From positions 1 through 51,666 of the forward strand of contig CAYZSU010000006.1 in the NCBI GenBank assembly GCA_964480565.1: a stretch of DNA of 51,666 nucleotides, in the 5' to 3' direction. Origin of the DNA: CAYZSU01 sp964480565. GTDB lineage: Bacteria > UBA10199 > 2-02-FULL-44-16 > JAAZCA01. Each line of letters begins with the position of its first letter. Positions within the stretch are counted from its first letter, which is position 1. Positions 16,015-24,473 of the stretch are shown one piece after another. Position numbers and translations under genes: made by a program. Under the pieces are notes generated by a model. That model was given only the letters and a program-made list of their open reading frames with translations, was not told the origin of the DNA and searched no databases.

Positions 16015-18579
16015 TTAGCTTAGCAAACTGGCTGCCTTTTCTTCTATCTGATAGGCCTCAATCACATCGCCAGTTTTAATATCATTATAATTTTCAATAC
16101 CAATACCGCATTCATACCCTGTTGTAACTTCTTTTGCGTCATCTTTAAATCGTTTTAGTGATGAAATTTTACCATCAAATACAACCACTTGATCGCGCAG
16201 CAGTCGACCTCTCGCATTTCGCAAAATCTTACCATCAGTGATATAGCAACCTGCAATAGTTCCAACCTTTGATACTTTAAAGACATCACGAACATCAGCA
16301 AAACCCAAATGAACTTCATTTTGTTCTGGAGCTAATAAGCCTTCCATAGCCTGACGGATTTCATCCAAGATTTCATAAATAATACGATATGTTTTTATTT
16401 GGATTTTTTCGCGTTCTGCAGCTCGTCTCGACTTACCATCAGGATGAACATTAAAACCCAGCACAATTGCATTTGAAGCACTTGCTAACATGATATCACT
16501 TTCAATAATACCACCCACTTGACTATGAATCACTTTTATCTTTACCTGTTCATTAGAAAGCTTTTCCAATGAATCACGCACAGCTTCTACAGAGCCTTGC
16601 ACATCCGCTTTTATGATCAGATTTAATTCCTGCACATCACCCAATTGAAGTTTTTCAGACAGTTCTTCTAAAGTACTGTGAGATGATTTTGCCAATGTAT
16701 TTTCACGATTTTTTTGATGGCGTTGCTGAGCAACTAATTTTGCAGTTTTATCATCTGTCACTCCGACCAATTCATCGCCAGCAATAGGAGTTCCGGAAAG
16801 CCCCAGTATTTCAACAGGTTTTGACAAACTCGCTTCTTTAATGGACTTGCCTTCATAGTCAAACATCGCACGGACTTTACCATCAAAGTCACCGCATACA
16901 ATATAAGATCCCACAGTCAATGTCCCTTCCTGAATCAATACCGTAGCAACTGGCCCACGCCCCTTATCCAAGCGAGCTTCTATCACACTTCCTTTGGCTC
17001 GTACCGTTGGATCTGCTTTTAAATTCAGCATTTCCGATTGAATCAGTACCATTTCGAGCAATTGATTGATCCCTTCCCCTGTAATGGCAGAGGTATTCAC
17101 ACAAATGATATCACCACCCCATTCTTCAGGAATAAGGCCATGTTCAGTTAGAGATTGTTTCACACGCTCAGGCTGTGCTTCTGGCTTGTCAATTTTATTT
17201 ATCGCAATAATAATCGGCACTTCTGCAGCTTTTGCATGATCGATAGCCTCGATAGTTTGTGGCATAAGGCCATCATCTGCAGCAACAACTAAAATAACAA
17301 TATCTGTTGTTTGTGCACCACGTGCACGCATTGTCGTAAAAGCTTCATGGCCAGGAGTATCCAAGAAGGTCATTTTTCCTTCAGGCAAACTCACTTCATA
17401 GGCACCAATATGCTGCGTAATTCCACCTGCTTCTTTGTCCGTTACATTTGACTTCCGAATATAATCGAGCACCGATGTTTTTCCATGATCCACATGCCCC
17501 ATAACAGTGATTATTGGTGGACGTGATTCTAAATTTTCAGCGGAGGCATGTGCGTCAGGCTCTGCCAATACTGATTCCTCTTTAAAGCCCACATGCTCAA
17601 CTGTAAATCCTGCTTCCTCTGCAATCAGCGATGCAGATTCAAAATTAATATTTTGATTCACTGTCACCATTTCATCAAAATCCATCATTTTTTTAATAAT
17701 ATCCGCAGCTTTAATTCCCAATGATTGAGAAAGCATTGCCACTGTAATACTTTCATCCATGCGGATAACTTTCTTAATGGCTTTCCTCTCAGTCAATGGT
17801 GTTTTGCTGAAATCTTTACTTTTTCGTCGACGCTTTCCACCATGTTTTGGCTGAAAAACACGATCGACCTTGGTACTAGACGCAGCAACATCCAAATCAA
17901 TCTCCTGCGCATATTGCTTCAACCCCCCTGCACGTTGAATATCTTCAGCTTCCATCTCTGCACGGCTCTTTTTTCGACGTGATAATTTTAATTTTTCCTG
18001 CCAAGCTTCCTTTTGTGCATCTGTACTGCCACTTGCCAATTTAAATTTATCAACTGAAGTTGTTGCTGTTTCTTTGGATTCAGTCGTCGCATTATAAGCA
18101 ACTTTTTTGTCTTTATTTAAATGAATATGCCCAACAACACCAATTTTGCGTTCTACATCTGTAGGTGCTTTTAGATTTGTAGCCAGCATATCCACTTGTT
18201 TTTCTTTTATAGGTGCCGCTACTTTTTTAGGTGCATCAACCGTTACAGAGGCCTCAAGTTCAGACTTAGGACTAGTTCTATTAGTATCGCTAATAACTGT
18301 TTTTACTAGTTCTGGAACAACTTCACCCATAACAGGTCCAATACGAACAGCTGATTTTTCAGCGGGCATGACAGTTGTCGGCACACTATCTACTGTGGTT
18401 GTCACATCGTTTGCAGCAACTGTTGTCGTATTTTCTTTGGTCGTCTCCAACAACACCTCAGAAGATGCCGCAAGAGGAGGTGCAACAACTCGCTTTGCAC
18501 GCCGTCGAATTACCGTTCCAGTTACACGTTTTTCAACCACATTTTCTGGTTTTGTTTCCTGTTTCATTTCTTCTGACAT
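16015..18579 (-). CDS. infB: Translation initiation factor IF-2
   Basis: GTPase that brings initiator tRNA to the ribosome. The 854 residues begin with a long low-complexity Val/Thr/Lys-rich extension (about 1-260), then an IF2_N segment (ITVAMLSQSLGIKAADIIKKM), the G domain with GHVDHGKT, DTPGHEAFTTMR and NKID, and domains II-IV ending in YECGIGIENYNDIKTGDVIEAY. A GGGG ribosome site precedes the ATG. It follows nusA by about 47 bases in the rimP operon. Confidence 0.97.
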   Translation of the reverse strand: MSEEMKQETKPENVVEKRVTGTVIRRRAKRVVAPPLAASSEVLLETTKENTTTVAANDVTTTVDSVPTTVMPAEKSAVRIGPVMGEVVPELVKTVISDTNRTSPKSELEASVTVDAPKKVAAPIKEKQVDMLATNLKAPTDVERKIGVVGHIHLNKDKKVAYNATTESKETATTSVDKFKLASGSTDAQKEAWQEKLKLSRRKKSRAEMEAEDIQRAGGLKQYAQEIDLDVAASSTKVDRVFQPKHGGKRRRKSKDFSKTPLTERKAIKKVIRMDESITVAMLSQSLGIKAADIIKKMMDFDEMVTVNQNINFESASLIAEEAGFTVEHVGFKEESVLAEPDAHASAENLESRPPIITVMGHVDHGKTSVLDYIRKSNVTDKEAGGITQHIGAYEVSLPEGKMTFLDTPGHEAFTTMRARGAQTTDIVILVVAADDGLMPQTIEAIDHAKAAEVPIIIAINKIDKPEAQPERVKQSLTEHGLIPEEWGGDIICVNTSAITGEGINQLLEMVLIQSEMLNLKADPTVRAKGSVIEARLDKGRGPVATVLIQEGTLTVGSYIVCGDFDGKVRAMFDYEGKSIKEASLSKPVEILGLSGTPIAGDELVGVTDDKTAKLVAQQRHQKNRENTLAKSSHSTLEELSEKLQLGDVQELNLIIKADVQGSVEAVRDSLEKLSNEQVKIKVIHSQVGGIIESDIMLASASNAIVLGFNVHPDGKSRRAAEREKIQIKTYRIIYEILDEIRQAMEGLLAPEQNEVHLGFADVRDVFKVSKVGTIAGCYITDGKILRNARGRLLRDQVVVFDGKISSLKRFKDDAKEVTTGYECGIGIENYNDIKTGDVIEAYQIEEKAASLLS

Positions 18580-18626
18580 GAAAACCCCATTTGTTTTATA
18601 TTACACTCACATTAATCATGCACGTC

Positions 18627-20078
18627 TTATTCACCTGTATCAGGCAATTCATCGATATCACTGCCAACCGTTACTTCTGATTCACTATTATCATCACTAG
18701 CTTTACTTAACTCAGCTGATTGAGCTGCAATTTCATTTTTCAATGCCTGCTGACGAACTTCTTCTTCACGTTGTTTAATTCGAACTTCCTCTTCACGAAT
18801 ACGGTCTGCAATTAATAATTCCGTACTCTTGCCTTCTTCCAATGCCTTTTTAGCTAAGTCATATATAGTTTTCAATTCTTCCTCTGATAGACCTGGCAAT
18901 TGCACCAAACTCTCAAAATCTGCACCAGCAACATCTTCAAAACTTCTAAATGAGTGGGAGTATAAAATAATTGCAGTACTATCATCAACTTGTAGAACAT
19001 CACATAATACTGCACGTGCACGTTCAACCAATTGTTCAATTTTAGTTTCGCTATATACATCGATATTCCAACTGGTTAACTGAGCAGCCAATCGGACATT
19101 TTGTCCCCGCCGACCAATAGCTAGCGACAACTGATCATCAGGCACCACAACTTCCATCGTATGTTCACGTTCCCGAATAATAACTTTAACCACAATAGCA
19201 GGTGACAATGCATTACATACAAATCGTGCAGGATCCGCTTCCCAAGGAATAATATCAATGCGCTCCCCTTTTAACTCAGTAACCACATTTTGAACACGTG
19301 AGCCTTTAATACCCACACATGCTCCCACCGGATCCACATCAGAATCTTTTGAGGTTACTGCTATTTTAGAGCGAACACCCGCTTCTCTTGCAGCGGATTT
19401 GATTTCCACAATACCTTCGCTGATTTCGGGTACTTCCATAGTAAATAAACTGACAAGTAAGCCCATATCTTTTCTAGATAATATGACTGATGGTGCACGT
19501 CCATCTTTATCTATTCGAAGGAAAAAACCTTGCAATCGATCACCAACGCGATAGTTTTCCAAATATACCTGTTCTTGACGAGGAACCATGGCCTCTGTAC
19601 GACCCAAGTCAATAATTATATCGCCTTTTTCAAACCGTCGTACAACACCAGTAATCAACTCACCCAATCGATCTTTAAACTCTTCATACACAACAGCCCG
19701 CTCAGCTTCACGAACTTTTTGAATAATGACTTGCTTGGCAGTTTGTGCCGCAATACGGCCAAAGACGGATGGATCCATTTTTACACCAATGCTATCCCCA
19801 TACTCTGCTTCTGAATCTAGCTCTTTAGCCTCATTAAGTAGCATTTCAATATTAGAATCAGACACCTCGCCTACCGCTGTTTTAAACTGAAACAACTCTA
19901 TTTCACCCGCAGTTTCATTAAAATGTGCCTCTAAATCACCTAAATAGCCCCATTTTTTACGTGCTGCGCTTAAAAATGCATCTTCAATAGCAGTCACTAG
20001 CATATCACGGGGAATCCCCTTGTCCTTCCCTACCATATCCAATACTTTACCTAAATTTTGAAACATTCCTGAAGACAT
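18627..20078 (-). CDS. nusA: Transcription termination/antitermination factor NusA
   Basis: RNA polymerase-binding factor that modulates pausing, termination and antitermination. It has an N-terminal polymerase-binding domain, an S1 domain (ELITGVVRRFEKGDIIIDLG), KH domains (VGACVGIKGSRVQNV and LAIGRRGQNVRLAAQL) and a helix-hairpin-helix-like C-terminal part (LVQLPGLSEEELKTIYDL), then a charged acidic tail that is poor in motifs. At 483 residues it is near normal length. GGAGGAATT lies before the ATG. It is 30 bases after rimP. Confidence 0.97.
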   Translation of the reverse strand: MSSGMFQNLGKVLDMVGKDKGIPRDMLVTAIEDAFLSAARKKWGYLGDLEAHFNETAGEIELFQFKTAVGEVSDSNIEMLLNEAKELDSEAEYGDSIGVKMDPSVFGRIAAQTAKQVIIQKVREAERAVVYEEFKDRLGELITGVVRRFEKGDIIIDLGRTEAMVPRQEQVYLENYRVGDRLQGFFLRIDKDGRAPSVILSRKDMGLLVSLFTMEVPEISEGIVEIKSAAREAGVRSKIAVTSKDSDVDPVGACVGIKGSRVQNVVTELKGERIDIIPWEADPARFVCNALSPAIVVKVIIREREHTMEVVVPDDQLSLAIGRRGQNVRLAAQLTSWNIDVYSETKIEQLVERARAVLCDVLQVDDSTAIILYSHSFRSFEDVAGADFESLVQLPGLSEEELKTIYDLAKKALEEGKSTELLIADRIREEEVRIKQREEEVRQQALKNEIAAQSAELSKASDDNSESEVTVGSDIDELPDTGE

Positions 20079-20108
20079 AATTCCTCCTCAAATCAATATA
20101 CTCTCGCT

Positions 20109-20591
20109 TTAATTGCGAGTATTTAAAGTCTCTGGCCACTCAACAACATGTGCTTTTGCAAGCAGTGCATGTGGGATTGTATATTGCTCGCCATCCACTA
20201 TTATCATTATATTATGATCGACCATCCCCAATAATTGCCCCTTATAATTTCGTCGTCCATCAATGGGCTCCGTTGTCTTTAATTGAATAATTGTTCCTGC
20301 ATATTTTTGAAAATGCGCCTCAAATCGAATCGGCCGATTAATACCAGGTGAAGATACCTCCAGCGTATATGCACATGGAATAATATCCTCCACATCCAAT
20401 ATTGGATTAATATGACGAGATACCTCTTCACAGTTTTCTAAGACAATACCGGACTCAGAATCGATATAAATTCGCAATACCCAACGGCCCCCATCATTGA
20501 TAAATTCTATTTCAACAAGGCCATACCCCATACTTTCCAGGATAGGAATAAGCATTTCATTAAGTTGATCTATAATTAGTTTATTATTCAT
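20109..20591 (-). CDS. rimP: Ribosome maturation factor RimP
   Basis: Required for 30S subunit maturation. Its 160 residues show LESMGYGLVEIEF, LRIYIDSESGIVLENCEEVSR, LEVSSPGINRPI and the late SH3-like half. First gene of the rimP-nusA-infB-rbfA-DHH-truB operon. The ATG directly follows a run of nine T residues that ends a terminator-like hairpin. The only Shine-Dalgarno-like motif (GGAG) is inside that hairpin, about 12 bases upstream, so the leader could control both elongation and translation. Confidence 0.95.
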   Translation of the reverse strand: MNNKLIIDQLNEMLIPILESMGYGLVEIEFINDGGRWVLRIYIDSESGIVLENCEEVSRHINPILDVEDIIPCAYTLEVSSPGINRPIRFEAHFQKYAGTIIQLKTTEPIDGRRNYKGQLLGMVDHNIMIIVDGEQYTIPHALLAKAHVVEWPETLNTRN

Positions 20592-20617
20592 AAAAAAAAA
20601 GGGCTCCTACGGAGACC
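20592..20617 (-). terminator. Terminator-like hairpin in the rimP leader (probable attenuator)
   Basis: Minus-strand stem GGG-T-CTCC / GGAGCCC with a GTA loop, followed at once by nine T residues and then the rimP ATG. The nearest upstream gene diverges, so no other transcript needs ending here. The hairpin sits between a good promoter and the first gene of the nusA operon, and it also buries the GGAG ribosome site. Leader attenuators ahead of rimP are known in enterobacteria; control by NusA here is inference. Confidence 0.65.
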
Positions 20618-20646
20618 CACTCGCATCGCATCAGAAATTCTGGCGC

Positions 20647-20674
20647 AGTATATATAAACAGATCCAGGGCGCAA
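20647..20674 (-). promoter_or_regulatory. Predicted promoter of the rimP-nusA-infB operon
   Basis: Minus-strand -35 TTGCGC (20669-20674) and near-consensus -10 TATACT (20647-20652), 16 bases apart. Transcription would start near 20640, about 50 bases before rimP and just ahead of the leader hairpin. Prediction by eye. Confidence 0.5.
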
Positions 20675-20729
20675 GCGAAAAATCATATATTTATTAAAAT
20701 AGTTAAAGTAGTGCGTTGTATTTTTCTAA

Positions 20730-20777
20730 GAGCCTGTTCAGTAGTATGGATAACGCCGAAGATGGACATTTTAAGGC
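20730..20777 (+). repeat. Fragment of family A repeat
   Basis: A segment with GGATAACGCCGAAGATGGACATTTT resembles the right portion (CACCGAAGATGGGCATT) of the 128-base repeat at 5600-5727. It lies in the upstream region of the lipoprotein gene and extends that reading frame artificially to the left. Confidence 0.4.
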
Positions 20778-20836
20778 ACACACATTTCGCAAAATACTTG
20801 ATGCCACAATTCACTTATGATAGCCATGATCCTCTT

Positions 20837-21538
20837 ATGATATCAAAACTTTATATTTCATTAATCGCTATTTTGTATGCATTATTCATTCCCCTTAGTG
20901 GATGTAAAAAACAGCCCCACCCCCTTCCTATTCCGACACCTGAAAAATGGACAGGGCAGGACTATTTAAATGCCGCGCAAAATAACGCACTTGCAGTTGA
21001 GTTAATGCCAAAAAATAAAATTGCAAAGAATAAAGCGCAGCAAGGAATTCAGTTTGCCAAACAATGCATATTATTATTACCCAATAATGCAGGTTGTTAT
21101 TACTGGCATGCGGTTAATACAGGATTGTATTATCAAATACGGATTATTGGCTATCAACGTGGGATTAAGCAAATGATTGCAGATGCCAATAAAGTCATTG
21201 TATTAGATCGTTATTATGCACATGGTGGCGCCCACCGAATGCTTGGGCAACTATACTTAGAGTTGCCACAAACAACAATTCATCCAGATGATATTACACG
21301 AAATATCGAACTGTCACTTAACTATTTACAAGGGGCAGTGACTCTCTCCCCAAATTTTCCCGAGAACAGGCTGCTTTTAGCACGCGCCTATTTAAAGTTA
21401 AATCAAATTCAAGATGCTATCGAAGAATTTACTCATGCCAAAGCTTTGGTTCTTGACTGGCAGGAAAATCCATCCTATTTAATATGGAAAAAACAGATCG
21501 AACAAATTGAAAAAAATTTAAATAATTTAATAGATTAA
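20837..21538 (+). CDS. TPR lipoprotein, TatT-like
   Basis: I chose the ATG at 20837 because it opens a lipoprotein signal peptide (hydrophobic stretch ending LSGC, Cys about residue 22), whereas the 42 upstream codons overlap repeat debris. The mature protein of about 210 residues is built of helical TPR-like pairs (AKQCILLLPNNAGCYYWHAVNTG; HGGAHRMLGQLYLELP; LQGAVTLSPNFPENRLLLARAYLKL). This pattern matches the TatT component family associated with TRAP transporters, but no transporter gene is nearby. Likely anchored in the inner leaflet of the outer membrane. Fifteen bases upstream of ssb, so possibly co-transcribed. Confidence 0.75.
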   Translation: MISKLYISLIAILYALFIPLSGCKKQPHPLPIPTPEKWTGQDYLNAAQNNALAVELMPKNKIAKNKAQQGIQFAKQCILLLPNNAGCYYWHAVNTGLYYQIRIIGYQRGIKQMIADANKVIVLDRYYAHGGAHRMLGQLYLELPQTTIHPDDITRNIELSLNYLQGAVTLSPNFPENRLLLARAYLKLNQIQDAIEEFTHAKALVLDWQENPSYLIWKKQIEQIEKNLNNLID

Positions 21539-21552
21539 AAAAGGATCCTACA

Positions 21553-21987
21553 ATGAGTGTTAACAAAGTAATAATAATTGGACGACTTGGTTCTGACCCT
21601 GAAAAAGTAGTCACCGGCACAGGCAAAACCGTAGCTAAATTTAGCCTAGCAACATCTGAGCAGTGGTCCGATGCAGGTGGACAAAAACAAGAGCGCACTG
21701 AATGGCATCGTATTGTAGTATGGGGACGCCAAGCAGAAACATGTGCTCAATACCTAAGCAAAGGCAGACAAGCATATATTGAAGGCCGTTTACAAACCCG
21801 TCAATGGGAAGATAAGGATGGCAATAAGCGCTACACAACAGAAATTGTCGCCCAACGCGTACAATTCTTAGGGTCAAATAGCAGCAATGCAGGTGCAAAT
21901 ACAATGTCTGCTGGCAATGATACCTCTCCAGGCATGCCGAGTTATGACTTCGAACCATCAAATGGCCCGGATGATGTTCCATTTTGA
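21553..21987 (+). CDS. ssb: Single-stranded DNA-binding protein
   Basis: Coats single-stranded DNA during replication and repair. At 144 residues, the OB-fold opens with VNKVIIIGRLGSDPE and contains TEWHRIVVWGRQAE and YIEGRLQTRQWEDKDG. A short linker leads to the conserved acidic tail DDVPF that docks repair and replication partners. AAGGA lies 8 bases before the ATG. A strong terminator follows. Confidence 0.97.
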   Translation: MSVNKVIIIGRLGSDPEKVVTGTGKTVAKFSLATSEQWSDAGGQKQERTEWHRIVVWGRQAETCAQYLSKGRQAYIEGRLQTRQWEDKDGNKRYTTEIVAQRVQFLGSNSSNAGANTMSAGNDTSPGMPSYDFEPSNGPDDVPF

Positions 21988-22024
21988 TGATTGTTGAAAT
22001 AGATATTCTAGAAAATGTTCAAAT

Positions 22025-22061
22025 TGGCCCAGGATCTAGACATGCCTGGGCCATTATTTTT
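22025..22061 (+). terminator. Intrinsic terminator after ssb
   Basis: Perfect 8-bp stem GGCCCAGG/CCTGGGCC (22025-22032 with 22044-22051) followed by ATTATTTTTTT. It ends the plus-strand ssb transcript and abuts the stop codon of the convergent DUF3187 gene at 22062. Confidence 0.88.
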
Positions 22062-23138
22062 TTAATTGCGTAATGCCAGCCAATCACCAATGGGTTTTTT
22101 CTCCTTAGGCATATCAAATTGAAGTCCCACAGAAAAAAATGCTGTAAAATCAACAGACGGTCCAATACTTGTAATATCTTCTGAAAATCCTGTTTGCCAT
22201 ATTAAATTTAAATTTGGACTTATTTCAGCAATCATCCCCTTTACCCCCACCGTTACATCCAATGGCACTCCATCAAATGGATCCATTGACAACCCATGAT
22301 ATAAAGGAGTCGATCCAGAAAACTGTATAATGCCAGATATCTTTGAATTAAATGCAATCTCACCTGCCACCATATAAGCGAGCATTTGATCGAACATTAA
22401 ATGTTCCAATTTACTATGTCCACCAATGACATAATATGCAGCATTCACATGTGCACTTATTTTTTTATAAGAAGCTTCAATCGCAAGCCCCAGACCAAAA
22501 TCCATTCGACCACTGCCAAGCCCCTTACTGGGCATGCCTGTTGGAAATTTCAACTCTGCAAACCACGATATAGATGGCCACTTACTATCTTCACCAATTA
22601 ATTGGTGTTGTAACTCCAAAACAATATCACCTAACCCTAAGTCCATTGATAAGAAGTCATGTTGCAACAGAGGATCTTGTTGAATTCGATATGAAAACTG
22701 ATTATTGGGCACTGTATCTCGACCACCATTAGGTAATCCAAATGCATGATGATATCCCTGAATAAAGCTATCTAAAAAACCATTACCTGTATGATAAAAG
22801 GGTATTTGCAGACCCACTAAAATATCATCTTTAAACGCATAATGAACATACATCGACGTTCGCCATAGCTCCGTATCCACCAGCAATAAATTATCAGGAC
22901 TTTGTGCCTTTTCAAAAACATTTGAAAAAGCCACATCCATGCGCCATTCCAAAATACCATGAGGCAAAGTCACTGCATGCTTAGGTGTTAAACCTAAATT
23001 TTGTAAATATAGCGGATTTTGATTCTGAACGGTTAATGGTCCAAGAAAGCTCTGTTTACTCGCATGTCCATCCGAAGACCATATGCTAAGTATTAGAACT
23101 AAAAAAATACTGGAACCCCATCGCGCAATTTGTTGCAT
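22062..23138 (-). CDS. DUF3187-family outer-membrane protein
   Basis: A 358-residue exported protein with a Sec signal peptide (about residues 1-26, cut near GHA). The start of the mature part (GPLTVQNQNPLYLQNLGLTP) and the alternating hydrophobic strands match the DUF3187 family of predicted outer-membrane beta-barrels. Repeated aromatic-ended strands such as FAELKFPTGMPS and the final FSVGLQFDMP fit a barrel. Function unknown in the family. It follows trxB by 21 bases on the minus strand and is probably co-transcribed; this gives no clear functional link. Confidence 0.7.
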   Translation of the reverse strand: MQQIARWGSSIFLVLILSIWSSDGHASKQSFLGPLTVQNQNPLYLQNLGLTPKHAVTLPHGILEWRMDVAFSNVFEKAQSPDNLLLVDTELWRTSMYVHYAFKDDILVGLQIPFYHTGNGFLDSFIQGYHHAFGLPNGGRDTVPNNQFSYRIQQDPLLQHDFLSMDLGLGDIVLELQHQLIGEDSKWPSISWFAELKFPTGMPSKGLGSGRMDFGLGLAIEASYKKISAHVNAAYYVIGGHSKLEHLMFDQMLAYMVAGEIAFNSKISGIIQFSGSTPLYHGLSMDPFDGVPLDVTVGVKGMIAEISPNLNLIWQTGFSEDITSIGPSVDFTAFFSVGLQFDMPKEKKPIGDWLALRN

Positions 23139-23159
23139 TAATTTACTACTTTCTAAAAC

Positions 23160-24080
23160 CTACATACATTGCAAGTAGCGGTCTGCATCAACTGCAGCCA
23201 TGCATCCTGTGCCCGAAGCTGTTGTTGCCTGACGGTAAACATCGTCCTGACAGTCACCTGCAGCAAAAACACCCGGCACAGATGTTTCCATACTTGTTTT
23301 TTTCGTAATAATATAGCCGCTGTCATTCATCTCCAATTGACCTTTAAATATATTTGTATTGGGCTTATGGCCAATTGCAATAAACACTCCATCACAGGAA
23401 ATATCCAACATTTCATTGGTTTGCACATTTTTCAAACGCACACCAGTCACTGAATTGCCCTCACTGCCCAATATTTCATCAACAACGCTATTCCACACAA
23501 ATTCAATTTTTCTATTATTAAAACTTCTTTCCTGCATGGTTTTGGACGCGCGCAAACTATCACGACGATGAACAACAGTCACTTTTTGCGCAAAATGAGT
23601 CAGATAATTGGCTTCTTCCATTGCAGTATCACCACCACCCACAACAATCACATGCTTATTCTTAAAGAAAAATCCATCACAGGTCGCACATGCAGAAACC
23701 CCTTTACCGCGAAGAGTTTCCTCTGACTCCAATCCCAACCACATTGCAGATGCACCTGTAGCAGCAATGATCGTTTTTGTTTCAAACACTTCATTGCCCA
23801 CACTGATAGTAAACGGACGAACATTTAGGTTAACACTTGCAACCTCACCACTTTTTATCGTTAAACCCAAGCGTTCTGCCTGTGCACGCATGTTCATCAT
23901 TAATTCCGGCCCCGCAATAGGCTGAGAAAAACCGGGATAATTTTCCACATCTGATGTAATTGTTAATTGTCCGCCAGGCTGCATACCTTCTATTAAAATT
24001 GGAGATAAATTAGAGCGTGCCGCATAAATACCTGCGGTAAGTCCTGCCACACCACCTCCAATAATCACAACATTATGCAT
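23160..24080 (-). CDS. trxB: Thioredoxin-disulfide reductase
   Basis: NADPH-dependent flavoenzyme that reduces thioredoxin. The FAD-binding GGGVAGLTAGIYAARS is at residues 8-23, the redox-active CATCDGFFF is mid-protein, the NADPH-binding GGGDTAMEEANYL follows, and the C-terminal FAD block is GVFAAGDCQDDVYRQ. At 306 residues it is typical. AAGGAGG lies just before the ATG. First gene of a pair with the DUF3187 gene. Confidence 0.97.
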   Translation of the reverse strand: MHNVVIIGGGVAGLTAGIYAARSNLSPILIEGMQPGGQLTITSDVENYPGFSQPIAGPELMMNMRAQAERLGLTIKSGEVASVNLNVRPFTISVGNEVFETKTIIAATGASAMWLGLESEETLRGKGVSACATCDGFFFKNKHVIVVGGGDTAMEEANYLTHFAQKVTVVHRRDSLRASKTMQERSFNNRKIEFVWNSVVDEILGSEGNSVTGVRLKNVQTNEMLDISCDGVFIAIGHKPNTNIFKGQLEMNDSGYIITKKTSMETSVPGVFAAGDCQDDVYRQATTASGTGCMAAVDADRYLQCM

Positions 24081-24473
24081 GTTTCCTCCTTGTGAAATGA
24101 GCTATAAATAAATATGAAAGGCATTCATTCTCCTTCACCTTCATATTAAGTGTTTACGCACACTGTACGAAGTACAAAAAAAAATCAATATAAGAATTTA
24201 TTGATATCACGGGCATCATGACTACAAATCATATTTCAAAAAAGTGTTCAAGAATCAAACAGCACTGTTTAAGGTTTAAACACTTTTTCATCTGTATAAA
24301 TTTTATTTTAGGAACTGCCATCGAAATAACAATTTGTAAAGTTATTCAAAAATACCTAGATGATAGGTAACCGTATGGAATTTCTGCTGCCCTTGGACAC
24401 ATCGAAAATGGGCATGTCCAATAGCAATCCCATAACTTAAGAAATGGCAAGCAAATTGCATTAGCCTCAAGGC
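24081..24473. other. Divergent gap between trxB and comM with inverted repeats
   Basis: About 390 bases without a gene. An imperfect double hairpin lies at about 24239-24287: the outer arms AAAAAGTGTT/AACACTTTTT enclose an inner AAACAG/CTGTTT stem. A degenerate copy of the interspersed repeat family A lies at about 24311-24431. The promoters of trxB and comM must lie here, but I could not choose convincing -35/-10 pairs. Confidence 0.5.
24338..24431 (+). repeat. Degenerate copy of family A repeat
   Basis: It begins AAGTTATTCAAAAATACCTAGAT, like the left end of the copy at 5600 (GGTTGTTCAAAAATACCTAGAT), and ends CGAAAATGGGCATGTCCAATAGCAATCCC-like, matching the right end. The middle is shortened by about 30 bases. 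It lies 40 bases before the comM start. Confidence 0.5.

Noticed and set aside
18146..18700. 184-codon open frame antisense to infB
   Set aside because: It is produced by the low-complexity Thr/Val/Lys-rich N-terminal region of IF-2 read on the other strand.
24156..24180. LexA-like box CTGTACGAAGTACA upstream of trxB
   Set aside because: The spacing between CTGT and ACA is one base short of the LexA consensus and the outer G is missing, and trxB is not a usual SOS gene.
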